DNA of 64,000 nt, from contig JASKMD010000010.1 of the NCBI GenBank assembly GCA_030144725.1, positions 1,019,958 through 1,083,957 on the forward strand, given 5' to 3'. This document shows, one piece after another, positions 33,079-45,700 of the stretch. The position numbers and the translations under genes were made by a program. A model generated the notes under the pieces. The model saw only the letters and a program-made list of their open reading frames with translations. It had not been told where the DNA came from and made no database searches. The stretch comes from Haematococcus lacustris (taxonomy: Eukaryota; Chlorophyta; Chlorophyceae; Chlamydomonadales; Haematococcaceae). Numbering within the stretch: position 1 is the first letter of the stretch; every line of letters begins with the position of its first letter.

Positions 33079-33319
33079 CCCGAAACCAACGACAGCCGGG
33101 GACTCGTGGTGAAAGAAAGTGCAGATTGGCTGACAGTAAGCAGCTCTGGTGCTGTAAGAGTTAAGGGTATTCTCCCTACTTTCGCAGCCCCGCCCACCTT
33201 TGTTTCTAATAACATAGTCCTTCAACAAGCAGTGCATTGCACAGTGCAGGGCACCAACCCTGTTCTTCCAATTCCCCACCTGACCCAGTAGCTAGCTAGC
33301 CTACCCTGCTCCCCCCTGT

Positions 33320-35203
33320 CTACCCCCCCCTCCTCCCCTGCTTGCCAACGCACCACAGCCTGTCCCCCCTCCTCCCCTGCCCTACCACCTGCTGTCGGTG
33401 CCACCAGCCCCGCCATACCTTGCGCGACTCCAATCCCATGCCTATCCTCATAGCCCACCTTGCAGCTGCAGACCCCCACCTGGGTGCCAGACCCTCCGGC
33501 TGCAGGCTGGGCGGCAGGGCTGGCCCCACCAGGCCCTGGGCGTCCAGCAGCGCCTCAGTCACCGCCCCCTCCTCCTCGTCATCGCTGTCGGGGCCCCACT
33601 CTGGGTCTCCAGGCTTTGGCAGGGCGCGGCGCACAGGCAGGCAGGAGCGCAGGATCTCGTTGTACAGGCTGCTACCTGCACCACACAGCAGCCCGGGTCA
33701 GCAGCGCACCCACCAGCCCTACACAGCACACTGGCGGCATGTGCCACTGGGAGCAAGCAGGGACAGCTCCGCAGCAGGCCCAACAGGGGCGTGACCTGTG
33801 GCTGCAGCCGGGGTCCAGACGGGCCAGTGTACAACTGACTGAAACCTTATGGCTGCCAAGCTTACCCTGCCTATCTTGACTCCCTTCACGGCCAGGCACT
33901 GATCCAGTGCATGACCATCTACACCATGGCTGTCTAGCACTGCCAGCTCAGCTAAACTCTCTTCACCACAGCCCTTGTATGCCCGGCACACAGCTGGCCA
34001 GGCATCTGACCTGAGGTCTCTGGTGGCAACTTTGCAAGGGGCCCCTTGCAGGCCGGAGGCCGGGACCCCTGACTGCTGCCGTGCCTACTGACAGGCTGGC
34101 ATGCCTGACCTTCAAGTGCAAGCTGGCAGTCCCTGCTGGTCGTCACAGCGGCTGTGGTGGGGGGCGCCAAGCAATGGTGGCAAGCCTAGGCTGGCACTGG
34201 CCTCAAGCACTGGGAGGAAGAGGGAGGGGTGGGGCCACTTGCCTGCCAGCAGCACAGCGAACCCAACCACCTGCAGCTCGTGGAAGCTCTCCCACCCTGC
34301 AGCCAAGCTGGAGGCAGACAGGCAAACAGGCAAGCAGGCATACTTCACTATGGTGCCTGCCTAAAGCCTGCCTTGTGTTTGTCTTCTTGCCCTTTGGCTT
34401 TTGAATCTCACTTCTGCTTCTGTCCTCAGTGGCTCATACATGCTGCACCTGACCTGTTCAGGCTGCTGCCGCTTCTGGTTCAGAACACACCGCTGCCTGA
34501 GGGGCTCCTGGGCGCCACGGCTGCCCTTAGGCCCCCTACCCTCACACACTGACACCCTAGCTGACCCAGGGGGCAGGAGCTGCTGGCTGGGCCTACCTGA
34601 GCCGACCCACAGCCACAGCATGCCCCCTGTGCTGGCCCCCACCCCCTTCCACTCCCCTGACCTGCTCCTGACCTGAACAGCCAGATGAACAGGGTGCGTG
34701 TCGCGTCAATGGTGGCGCGAGCCGAGCCGCTCAGTGCCGCTGTCACGGACAGGCCGAAGAAGTTGAAGACGCCGATGGACAAAACAGATACTGCCACCTG
34801 GGAGGGGGCCACAGGGGCAGGAGCACACACAAGGAGGTCCTCATGGGGGGGCCAGTTGCAGGAGGTGCCTGATGCTGGGCAGGTGGCTGGCCTGACAAGG
34901 GAGGGGCCTCAGGGTGCGCCTCAAGGGTACTTCACTGACGTACAACTAACCCTAACCCTTTACTTTACTAACCCTGTACTGACCCCTTCCCCTCCTTCTG
35001 TCCCTTTGCTTGGTCCTGGTCAACTCACTGCTGCTCTCAAACCCGGCTGGTGGGCCAGGGCCTGGAATGCAGCGCTGGCGTCATCTAGTGGCCGGCCGTT
35101 GGGCAGCTTGACGTATGTGAGTAGCGGCAGCGCCCCCAGGCAGAGCAGCACCCCCCAGGCGCCCTCAATGCCCACTGCCAGCAAGGGCTGTAACGGCAGT
35201 GAC

Positions 35204-35261
<58 letters not shown>

Positions 35262-38200
35262 TTAGGCCATGCGTGTCGGGAGCCACGCACATGGGACAGC
35301 AGCTGCTCCATCAGGCAAGGTGGCAAGGCACAGAGGCAGTATGCAGTGGCGGAGCAGCAGAGCGACATCGACATGGCACTGTTCAGCCCAGTCCAGGCAG
35401 CAGGTCAGCGATATGAGAGCCAAGGCAGTGGCTGGTGCACAGAGTGGTAACCCCTCCCCCTTCAGGGCCACGGTTTTGCAATGCCTCATGTTGGAGCGCA
35501 ATACTGACCTAACTTTGCACGCCTGCTGCTGGGTGGGCGCAGTTGCCAGGTGTTGGGGATGGGGCTTGGCGGCATCATACTGTTACACAGTTAGTACAAT
35601 GCATTACAACATGGTACTACACACTGTATGCACGATGGACATTGTGGTGGAATCCAGCCAGCAGGGCAGGGCAGACCACACAGCGGCCCGCCTGGGCAGG
35701 CAGGCCGGCAGGCAGGTGACACCTCACTTGCATGCGGTAGGTGCCCAAGAACTTCTCCTCCAAGATGAATTGCAGGGCGGCAAAGCCCTGCGGCAGGTAG
35801 GAAGTGGCAGGCAGGGGGTGGCAGGCAGGGGGTGGCAGGCAGGGGGTGGCAGGCAGGGGGTGGCAGGCAGGGGGGGGCAGGCAGGGGTGGCAGGCAGGGG
35901 GTGGCAGGCAGGGGGTGGCAGGCAGGGGGTGGCAGGCAGGGGGTGGCAGGCAGGGGGTGGCAGGCAGGGGGTGGCAGGCAGGGGGTGGCAGGCAGGGGGT
36001 GGCAGGCAGGGGGTGGCAGGCAGGGGGTGGCAGGCAGGGGGTGGCAGGCAGGGGGTGGCAGGCAGGGGGTGGCAGGCAGGGGGTGGCAGGCAGGGGGTGG
36101 CAGGCAGGGGGTGGCAGGCAGGGGGTGGCAGGCAGGGGGTGGCAGGCAGGGGGTGGCAGGCAGGGGGTGGCAGGCAGGGGGTGGCAGGCAGGGGGTGGCA
36201 GGCAGGGGGTGGCAGGCAGGGGGTGGCAGGCAGGGGGTGGCAGGCAGGGGGTGGCAGGCAGGGGGTGGCAGGCAGGGGGTGGCAGGCAGGGGGTGGCAGG
36301 CAGGGGGTGGCAGGCAGGGGGTGGCAGGCAGGGGGTGGCAGGCAGGGGGTGGCAGGCAGGGGGTGGCAGGCAGGGGGTGGCAGGCAGGGGGTGGCAGGCA
36401 GGGGGTGGCAGGCAGGGGGTGGCAGGCAGGGGGTGGCAGGCAGGGGGGGGCAGGCAGGGGGGGGCAGGCAGGGGGGGGCAGGCAGGGGGGGGCAGGCAGG
36501 GGGTGGCAGGCAGGGGGTGGCAGGCAGGGGGTGGCAGGCAGGGGGTGGCAGGCAGGGGGTGGCAGGCAGGGGGTGGCAGGCAGGGGGTGGCAGGCAGGGG
36601 GTGGCAGGCAGGGGGTGGCAGGCAGGGGGTGGCAGGCAGGGGGTGGCAGGCAGGGGGTGGCAGGCAGGGGGTGGCAGGCAGGGGGTGGCAGGCAGGGGGT
36701 GGCAGGCAGGGGGTGGCAGGCAGGGGGTGGCAGGCAGGGGGTGGCAGGCAGGGGGTGGCAGGCAGGGGGTGGCAGGCAGGGGGTGGCAGGCAGGGGGTGG
36801 CAGGCAGGGGGTGGCAGGCAGGGGGTGGCAGGCAGGGGGTGGCAGGCAGGGGGTGGCAGGCAGGGGGTGGCAGGCAGGGGGTGGCAGGCAGGGGGTGGCA
36901 GGCAGGGGGTGGCAGGCAGGGGGTGGCAGGCAGGGGGTGGCAGGCAGGGGGTGGCAGGCAGGGGGTGGCAGGCAGGGGGTGGCAGGCAGGGGGTGGCAGG
37001 CAGGGGGTGGCAGGCAGGGGGTGGCAGGCAGGGGGTGGCAGGCAGGGGGTGGCAGGCAGGGGGTGGCAGGCAGGGGGTGGCAGGCAGGGGGTGGCAGGCA
37101 GGGGGTGGCAGGCAGGGGGTGGCAGGCAGGGGGTGGCAGGCAGGGGGTGGCAGGCAGGGGGTGGCAGGCAGGGGGTGGCAGGCAGGGGGTGGCAGGCAGG
37201 GGTGGCAGGCAGGGGGTGGCAGGCAGGGGGTGGCAGGCAGGGGGTGGCAGGCAGGGGGTGGCAGGCAGGGGGTGGCAGGCAGGGGGTGGCAGGCAGGGGG
37301 TGGCAGGCAGGGGGTGGCAGGCAGGGGGTGGCAGGCAGGGGGTGGCAGGCAGGGGGTGGCAGGCAGGGGGTGGCAGGCAGGGGGTGGCAGGCAGGGGGTG
37401 GCAGGCAGGGGGTGGCAGGCAGGGGGTGGCAGGCAGGGGGTGGCAGGCAGGGGGTGGCAGGCAGGGGGTGGCAGGCAGGGGGTGGCAGGCAGGGGGTGGC
37501 AGGCAGGGGGTGGCAGGCAGGGGGTGGCAGGCAGGGGGTGGCAGGCAGGGGGTGGCAGGCAGGGGGTGGCAGGCAGGGGGTGGCAGGCAGGGGGTGGCAG
37601 GCAGGGGGTGGCAGGCAGGGGGTGGCAGGCAGGGGGTGGCAGGCAGGGGGTGGCAGGCAGGGGGTGGCAGGCAGGGGGTGGCAGGCAGGGGGTGGCAGGC
37701 AGGGGGTGGCAGGCAGGGGGTGGCAGGCAGGGGGTGGCAGGCAGGGGGTGGCAGGCAGGGGGTGGCAGGCAGGGGGTGGCAGGCAGGGGGTGGCAGGCAG
37801 GGGGTGGCAGGCAGGGGGTGGCAGGCAGGGGGTGGCAGGCAGGGGGTGGCAGGCAGGGGGTGGCAGGCAGGGGGTGGCAGGCAGGGGGTGGCAGGCAGGG
37901 GGTGGCAGGCAGGGGGTGGCAGGCAGGGGGTGGCAGGCAGGGGGTGGCAGGCAGGGGGTGGCAGGCAGGGGGTGGCAGGCAGGGGGTGGCAGGCAGGGGG
38001 TGGCAGGCAGGGGGTGGCAGGCAGGGGGTGGCAGGCAGGGGGTGGCAGGCAGGGGGTGGCAGGCAGGGGGTGGCAGGCAGGGGGTGGCAGGCAGGGGGTG
38101 GCAGGCAGGGGGTGGCAGGCAGGGGGTGGCAGGCAGGGGGTGGCAGGCAGGGGGTGGCAGGCAGGGGGTGGCAGGCAGGGGGTGGCAGGCAGGGGGTGGC

Positions 38201-41127
38201 AGGCAGGGGGTGGCAGGCAGGGGGTGGCAGGCAGGGGGTGGCAGGCAGGGGGTGGCAGGCAGGGGGTGGCAGGCAGGGGGTGGCAGGCAGGGGGTGGCAG
38301 GCAGGGGGTGGCAGGCAGGGGGTGGCAGGCAGGGGGTGGCAGGCAGGGGGTGGCAGGCAGGGGGTGGCAGGCAGGGGGTGGCAGGCAGGGGGTGGCAGGC
38401 AGGGGGTGGCAGGCAGGGGGTGGCAGGCAGGGGGTGGCAGGCAGGGGGTGGCAGGCAGGGGGTGGCAGGCAGGGGGTGGCAGGCAGGGGGTGGCAGGCAG
38501 GGGGTGGCAGGCAGGGTGGCAGGCAGGGGGTGGCAGGCAGGGGGTGGCAGGCAGGGGGTGGCAGGCAGGGGGTGGCAGGCAGGGGGTGGCAGGCAGGGGG
38601 TGGCAGGCAGGGGGTGGCAGGCAGGGGGTGGCAGGCAGGGGGTGGCAGGCAGGGGGTGGCAGGCAGGGGGTGGCAGGCAGGGGGTGGCAGGCAGGGGGTG
38701 GCAGGCAGGGGGTGGCAGGCAGGGGGTGGCAGGCAGGGGTGGCAGGCAGGGGTGGCAGGCAGGGGGTGGCAGGCAGGGGGTGGCAGGCAGGGGGTGGCAG
38801 GCAGGGGGTGGCAGGCAGGGGGTGGCAGGCAGGGGGTGGCAGGCAGGGGGTGGCAGGCAGGGGGTGGCAGGCAGGGGGTGGCAGGCAGGGGGTGGCAGGC
38901 AGGGGGTGGCAGGCAGGGGGTGGCAGGCAGGGGGTGGCAGGCAGGGGGTGGCAGGCAGGGGGTGGCAGGCAGGGGGTGGCAGGCAGGGGGTGGCAGGCAG
39001 GGGGTGGCAGGCAGGGGGTGGCAGGCAGGGGGTGGCAGGCAGGGGGTGGCAGGCAGGGGGTGGCAGGCAGGGGGTGGCAGGCAGGGGGTGGCAGGCAGGG
39101 GGTGGCAGGCAGGGGGTGGCAGGCAGGGGGTGGCAGGCAGGGGTGGCAGGCAGGGGGTGGCAGGCAGGGGGTGGCAGGCAGGGGGTGGCAGGCAGGGGGT
39201 GGCAGGCAGGGGGTGGCAGGCAGGGGGTGGCAGGCAGGGGGTGGCAGGCAGGGGGTGGCAGGCAGGGGGTGGCAGGCAGGGGGTGGCAGGCAGGGGGTGG
39301 CAGGCAGGGGGTGGCAGGCAGGGGGTGGCAGGCAGGGGGTGGCAGGCAGGGGGTGGCAGGCAGGGGGTGGCAGGCAGGGGGTGGCAGGCAGGGGGTGGCA
39401 GGCAGGGGGTGGCAGGCAGGGGGTGGCAGGGGGTGGAGGGGCACTGTGACGGAGCTATGGGCGGCCCACAAGTGGCCTTGACCCTGCCCCCCCCCTTCTG
39501 CCCCTGACCATGTGGTCCCCCCCGGCTGCCCTCCTCCCCTGTCACCTGGGCCAGCACCACCAGAGCGTCTCCAAACAGCGGCGCGGTATTGCCTGCCGCA
39601 CTGTACCCCTGCTGGCCCCCCGCCAGCAGTGCATGCCTCAGGCGGAGCAGCCCCAGGTGCAGCCCCTCCCCTCCCTGGGTTGACCCCAACAGCCCCCGGG
39701 CCGCGAGCCCACTCAGCAGCGGCTGACTGGCTGTGCCGGCTTCCATGGCGGGTGGGTGTGGTCCTGGAGCCACTGCGGCACTGCCCTCCTCAGGTGCGGC
39801 CAACAGGGAGGCTGCGCCCACAATGGCTGCCCCCGCCACAATCAGCACCAGGCCCACCCAGTGGTGGGCATACAGGCGGCGGCGCAGGATGGTGACGGTG
39901 AGGATGCCAGCGAAGAGGACCAGTGTCCCGCGCAGCATCTGGTAGGTGGATGCGTAGCTGCGACCCGCACCACAGGGGGGCACACAAGTGCAGCAGCCTG
40001 GCCTGGCAGTGTGGCAGGGGGGAGGGGAGTTGCAGGTGATCAGGCGATGGGGAGGCAAGCAGAGTGGAGAGGGGTGGGAAGGGAGGGGTCTTAGGCTACT
40101 GAGATCACATGGGAGGGGCTGCAAGGGCTGGGGGGCGGAGGGCAGGGGTCAGTGCAGGTGGCGGTGGCGGTGCTCACGTGTAGAAGAGGCCCAGGTTGAG
40201 CAGGGTGGTGGCGATGGCGTCACACAGGGTGGGCACCAGGAAGGCCAGGGTGCGGCGCACGTAGTAGGATCGTGGCCTGGCTGCCTTCACTGGGTCAGCG
40301 GCCAGGCCCAGCTGCGCCTGCTCAGACCACAGCGCCAGCGGCAGCAGGGTTCATGACCAGCCAGCCAGCAGGGGCACCGCCAACAGGAGTGGCAGGGGAG
40401 TGGCGGTAAGCACAAGACAGGCAGGTGGAAGGCAGGAGAAGAGTAGCACAAGAAAGCAGGTGGAAGGCAATAGGTGATGGGTAGCAGCAGCGGCAGCATA
40501 GCCTGGTAACGTCGGACTGGCTGCTTCACTGAGGGCATGGAGGATGTCTTGTGGGGAGGTCCCTGACCCTGTCCACCTCCACCTACAGCTGTGTGTGCCA
40601 GTGACAGGGTGTGCCTGCGGGCTGCTCAGATTACCTTCATCTGCCTCCGCCTCCAGCGCAGCAGGAAGTAAGGGATGAGGCACAGGGACTCGCCTGCAGC
40701 CAGCAGCCAGCAGTGCAGCCAGGATGTGGGGGGCTGTGTAGGCTACCTCTGACCTGACCCTGGCTCCTTGCTGGGTCCAGGATGCCGGGGTCACTGTATC
40801 AGGGTGTTCAGAGGGGTGGTGGGGCTGATAGGTTGAAGGCGGTAAGGGCTCCTCTTAGGACCCCAGCAGGGTGCTTGCGGCTTGCAGCGGCAGGGAGGCC
40901 AGTGAGGGCGAGAGAAGCAGTGCCCGTGAATGTGGTGGCGTGGGGTGGGGTGGGTGCGTCTGGCAGGTGCGACGGCACTCACCCAGGAACATGGCAGCAG
41001 ACTGGAAGGCTGGGTGCTGGAAGGGCACGCCTTGGTATATGGTCATGTCTTGCCACTTGGTGGCGATGGTGTTGATGCTGCCGGTCAGCAGCATGCACAC
41101 CGCGTAGATGATCACGCGTGGCTTCAT
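33320..41127 (-). CDS. SLC35F6: SLC35F6-like (nucleotide-sugar/EamA superfamily) membrane transporter
   Basis: Multi-pass transporter of the DMT superfamily; in animals SLC35F6 is lysosomal or mitochondrial, and its substrate is not settled. Exons in minus-strand order: 41127-40983, 40693-40635, 40317-40178, 39957-39546, 35787-35728, 35187-35029, 34797-34662, 34296-34243 and 33675-33320 (1,521 nt, 506 aa). Family signatures are LLTGSINTIATKWQD and FQHPAFQSAAMFLGE in exon 1, GESLCLIPYFLLRW in exon 2, YQMLRGTLVLFAGI in exon 4, LQFILEEKFLGTYRMQ-PLLAVGIEG across exons 5-6, FNFFGLSVTAALS in exon 7 and GWESFHELQVVGFAVLLAG in exon 8. The tail has an acidic DSDDEEEG and a dileucine. Exon 8 ends in a GC donor (gcaagt). 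Intron 4 is 3.76 kb because of a minisatellite. The 3' end of the last exon is less certain than the rest. Confidence 0.92.
33369..33905 (-). repeat. Inverted duplication arm A (last SLC35F6 exon and flank)
   Basis: This 537-bp stretch matches 41763-42299 in opposite orientation, with about ten visible substitutions. It covers the last exon of the transporter gene and the end of the preceding intron. Confidence 0.93.
35203..35258. repeat. (CAG)n trinucleotide repeat, about 18 copies
   Basis: Perfect CAG/AGC run in the SLC35F6 intron between exons 5 and 6, just outside the acceptor of exon 6 (35187). Sense RNA is (CTG)n. Confidence 0.95.
35804..39432. repeat. 14-bp G-rich minisatellite, about 260 copies
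   Basis: Unit GGCAGGCAGGGGGT in head-to-tail array. Variants lack one G (near 35885, 37200, 38740 and 39140) or replace the T by G (a cluster at 36445-36500). It fills the fourth intron of SLC35F6 and ends 17 bp from the acceptor of exon 5. The plus strand has a G5 run every 14 nt (quadruplex potential); sense RNA is C-rich. The very long reading frames through it (over 1,200 codons on both strands) are artefacts of periodicity. Confidence 0.98.
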
Positions 41128-42706
41128 CTGCAAAGCCAGGCACAGCAGCCCCCCGTTGGCTGCCGACCTCGTGCTCCAGCGTGGCAATGCCAGTGAGAGC
41201 CAGAGCTGGAAGCAGGCTGGCTGCCTAGGCTGAGAGTCCCGAGGTATGCCCCTGGAAGTCGTAGGAGCGCTGCTCAGTGCCCGCGCACAGTCTCACACAC
41301 CTCGCCTCGTCCGTGTGCCTGACAGTGCCAATGAGACCCACTCCGTGTCGCAGCAAGCGTCCAAGCTAGTCACCAAGTAGGGCGCCTGCCAAGTTATGTT
41401 TCCTGATGCTGTGGAGCGTGGGGCGCACGCCTTGTACTCGCTACTCTTATGGCGCCGCTGAATGCGGAACACGTTTCCGGTCGGTTAAGTTCGGCAATCG
41501 CTACAAGCCACCGGGGTTTTCAAAGCGCACATGCTGACGTCGGCAGCTTTGAATATGTGACTCCTGACGGCGCTGCCTTATTATCTGCTGGTTCATCCTC
41601 CTCACAAGCTGCTCGAAGTTCACATACAGGTTTCCATGGGCACAATCCCACACACTTGAACACTTTCATCAAACATAGTCATCTGGCTCAGCATATGCGC
41701 AAGGTGGGTAGGCAGGTAGGCCGGCTGGGACAAATGGGGTCAACATATCACAGGCTGAGGCAGGATCAGTGCCTGGCCGCGAAGGGAGTCAAGATAGGCA
41801 GGGTAAGCTTGGCAGCCATAAGGTTTCAGTCACTTGTACACTGGCCCGTCTGGACCCCGGCTGCAGCCACAGGTCACGCCCCTGTTGGGCCTACTGCGGA
41901 GCTGTCCCTGCTTGCTCCCAGTGGCACATGCCGCCAGTGTGCTGTGTAGGGCTGGTGGGTGCGCTGCTGACCCGGGCTGCTGTGTGGTGCAGGTAGCAGC
42001 CTGTACAACGAGATCCTGCGCTCCTGCCTGCCTGTGCGCCGCGCCCTGCCAAAGCCTGGAGACCCAGAGTGGGGCCCCGACAGCGATGACGAGGAGGAGG
42101 GGGCCGTGACTGAGGCGCTGCTGGACGCCCAGGGCCTGGTGGGGCCCGCCCTGCCGCCCAGCCTGCAGCCGGAGGGTCTGGCACCCAGGTGGGGGTCTGC
42201 AGCTGCAAGGTGGGCTATGAGGGTAGGCATGGGATAGGAGTCGCGCAAGGTATGGCGGGGCTGGTGGCACTGACAGCAGGTGGGAAGGCAGGGGAGGAGA
42301 GCATGCAAGCTTACTCAACATGGTCACGTAACAGCTACACCTTCCTTTCCTATCCTGTGCTCGTCCTTCATTCCTTGCATGCCTGTACGCACTGTGGTGA
42401 AACTCTGCGTCACACCGTCTGTAGCTCACTGCTATTCCATACATGTCATGAAGCCGTACCAGCCTTACACTATCGCCGAGCTTCCTTCCTGGCCCTGTTG
42501 CTACATGTTCCAAATACCCATACTATAGACACGGTAGAGTGCGAACCATAAGCCTCCTTTGCAAGTGGCAGTACATGAGCTCCGGCTTCTTTGCATGTCA
42601 AGTTTGCGCTGCACGTGCAACATCTCTTAACGCATGCAGTACGCTGGGTTCCGTATGCCAGACATTGAAGCTACCTGTCTTTAACGTGCTGCGTGCGATC
42701 AGAGCG
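41128..42706. other. Divergent intergenic region between SLC35F6 and GATB
   Basis: The two genes diverge from here, so it should hold both promoters. About a third is occupied by the inverted duplicate of the last SLC35F6 exon. I see no other gene and no convincing TATA element. Confidence 0.6.
41763..42299 (+). pseudogene. Inverted duplicate of the last SLC35F6 exon (arm B)
   Basis: Carries the acceptor tggtgcag and the exon starting SSLYNEILRSCLPVRRALPK, here on the plus strand and without the rest of the gene. Compared with 33905-33369 it has about ten substitutions. Since it faces away from the transporter gene it cannot serve as that gene's exon. It sits in the GATB upstream region. Confidence 0.9.
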
Positions 42707-45700
42707 ATGCAGTCGACTCGGCTTCGGTGGAAAAGTGGAGGCTGCATGCTGCGCCAGTCACTCGCACACCCGCGGTGGATTGAAGGAGGGTCCCCTGGTT
42801 TTCAATGCCAAGCAATTGGAATCCATCGCAGCACACTATACAGCCCACTTGCACATCGCCGGTCACGACATGAGCTCACGCACCTGACTCCAGCCTCTCT
42901 GACCAGCACTGCAGCAGTGTGCACAGCCCCTCCAGACAGTGTGGAGGTGGGTTCTGCATCTTGAACATCAAGTCAGGTGTAGGCAGGGAACTTTGTACAC
43001 TAGGCACTGCCTGCTTGCCTCAGGTTGAGTATGAAAGCGTCATCGGGATTGAAGCACATGTGCAGCTACTGACACGTACCAAGGCCTTCTGCAACTGTGC
43101 ATCCTCCTATGGGGAGGAGCCCAACACCAGCATCTGCCCCATTTGCATGGGACACCCGGTATGCACTCATGGCAGAAGGGGGCCCATTTCAGCGGTACAG
43201 CAGGTCTTTACCTGCCAGCATGTGGCTGCAGGGGACCCTGCCGGTGCCCAACCAGGAGGCAGTCAAACTGGCTATTCGTGCTGGTTTTGCGCTGGGGTGT
43301 CACATTGCCCAGTGCTCCAAGTTTGACCGCAAGCAGTACTTCTATGCAGGTGGCTCTGGGTGTCCTCCAGCTGCATGGTCATCCGTATGACATGCGTATG
43401 CCACACCGGTGCATCACACATATCAATCTGTACACCATAGTGTGCGCTGTCCTCTGCATCATCTGCGTTAGCAGCCTGCTGTATGTGGACCTCGGGCCAG
43501 CTGGGGCTGGGCATGCTCTGACGGCGTGCAGATCTGCCCAAGGGCTACCAGATCAGCCAGTTTGACGAGCCCATCTGCACTGGGGGCCAGGTGCTGGTCG
43601 ACATGAGCGACGGCACAACGAAAAGGTACAGCTAGCCTGGACGAGTGCTGAACCGCAGCGGCAGCAGAGGCTGGGAGCGTGCACCTTCAGCGAGGTCGCG
43701 ATGTCACGAAAGCAGCGCGGCTATTTAGCAGGCTTCAGGCTCGGTGGGCCATGGGCTGTGTAGTGCAGGTTTGGCATCACGCGCGCACATCTCGAGGAGG
43801 ACAGCGGCAAGACTGTGTACGGAGGTTCCGACCGCCTGGCAGGCTCCGATTACGCCCTGTGTGACTTTAACCGGGCGGGCGTGCCGCTGCTGGAGATCGT
43901 GAGCGAGCCGGACATGCGCAGCGGCCGGGATGCATACATGTATGGCGATGAGTTGCGGCGCGTGTTGCGCTTCTGCGGGGTCAGCGATGGCAACATGGCC
44001 GAGGGTTCCATGCGCTGCGACGTGAACATATCGGTGAGCAGGACAGGGCGACAGCGCCTAACTCACCGCAAAGACCCCCTCACCTACTGCCAGCATTGCG
44101 TTGTGCGCCTGTATTGTTGCTTGGTTGTCAAAGGGGTTGCGCAACCTAAAGTGCCTAATGTCCATGCAATGTGATACAGCTTGGACATGCCTATTATGCA
44201 TTGCTGTGCCCGGCCTCACCACCCTTGTGCTAAGTCTGCAGCTCTGTCACAGTCCCAACCCAGCTGCCCAGCCTGACTGTGGCGGGGGGCTGGGCTTCAA
44301 AGAGTCGCCCCTGCCTTTTGTGGGCAGGGGTGTTCTGGGTCCAGGCTGTCTGGCTGCTGCCTTCTTGGCCGCCCAGGCTGTGGGAGTGGGCATGGGAGCA
44401 GCAGGGGGCCCGACACCCAGCCCCCCACTGACCCCCCACACCCTCGACTCTAGACTGAACCCACACAAGCTGTGCACCTGCCCTGCTGCGAGGGACCCCC
44501 CTCAGGCCTGCTGGGCTTGCTGCCGCCCAACAGTTCCTCACTGGGCAGAGGGGTGCTCGCAGCCAGGGTCCCACCAGGCTAGGCTACACCCAGTCCGCTG
44601 AAACCTTTGGGAGGGAGGATGTTGACGAGGCCACTGGGTGCGCCTAGTAGCCAGGCAACCCTCCCCTCGCACCCCCGCCTTTCTCTGGTGGGAGGGTAGC
44701 AAGGGCATGCCGTGGGTTAGGGCCTAACCCATATCCAAACCTTGACCCTAACCCTACACGCGTCTCCCCTCCCGCACCGCACGCACGATGGTGAGGGCGT
44801 TGTTCTTCCTTCTTTCTTTCCAACAAACCTTCAGTTTTGAATCTGCAGCGCGGGCAGTGTGGCATGGGTTTGCACTGCAGCTGCAAAGCACGCAGATCAG
44901 GGTTGCCTGTGGCACCTTGCTGCTGCTGCTGCTGCTCCTGCTGCAGCAGTGCCTGACTGCTGCCTTGGCACCCTGCTGGCCGCCATGTGGGCTGCTTAGG
45001 CCTGGGCTGGCCTGCGGTGCGGCACCCTCCTTCCGCTTCTTGCCTGGCATCAGCCACTAGCTTCACTAGCTTCACTAGCATAGCCACTAGCTTCAGCCCC
45101 AAGCAGGGAAGGCAAAGGGTGGCAAGGGGGAGACCACTTTGTCACCTGGTGGGAGTATGCCACGCCCCTGGCATATACTCATCCCAGGCTGCACTCCGGT
45201 ATGTGCCGCCAAAACTTTTTTACACAAGTCTTATCATCTCACGCCATTGGGCAACAGGCATCACATAGTACCAGGGGGGTGCTGCCATTTCAAGCCATGG
45301 AGCCCATGGGCGGACCCACAGCCAACAGCTGGTGGAGCTCGGCACTAGACGCAACTCAGCTCTGTCAGCGAGGTTGCGTTCAAGTGCTGTGGCTCCTAGC
45401 AACGTCCAGCCACACCCCGCCCCCAGCAGTGTTTACCACGCCTGCCACTCCTGGACCAGACTGTGCTTGTGACGGCGCTACCCCTGCAAGCTCACTAAGT
45501 GTGTGGCCTGACGCTGCCTTCTCCCCTGCGCCCTGCCAAGCACCCCAGACCCCACGTGCCCCCTGCTGCCTGCAGGTCCGTCCCAAGGGCCAGGCGCAGT
45601 TTGGCACCAAGGTGGAGATCAAGAACATGAACAGCTTCAGCAACATGCAGAAGGCAATCGACTATGAATACGAGCGCCAAGTGAGACCTGCCTCAGGCCT

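Noticed and set aside
35269..40124. Reading frames of more than 1,200 codons on both strands
   Set aside because: They are generated by the 14-bp minisatellite, whose period leaves all frames without stops; flanking parts belong to SLC35F6 exons in the correct frame.
41449..41760. Open frame upstream of the inverted exon copy
   Set aside because: No domain and no splice support; it runs into the duplicated exon flank in an unrelated frame.
44710..44757. Interstitial telomere (ccctaa)
   Set aside because: Only one or two degenerate units and not the chlorophyte TTTTAGGG type; another small run at 34950-34975 is equally short.
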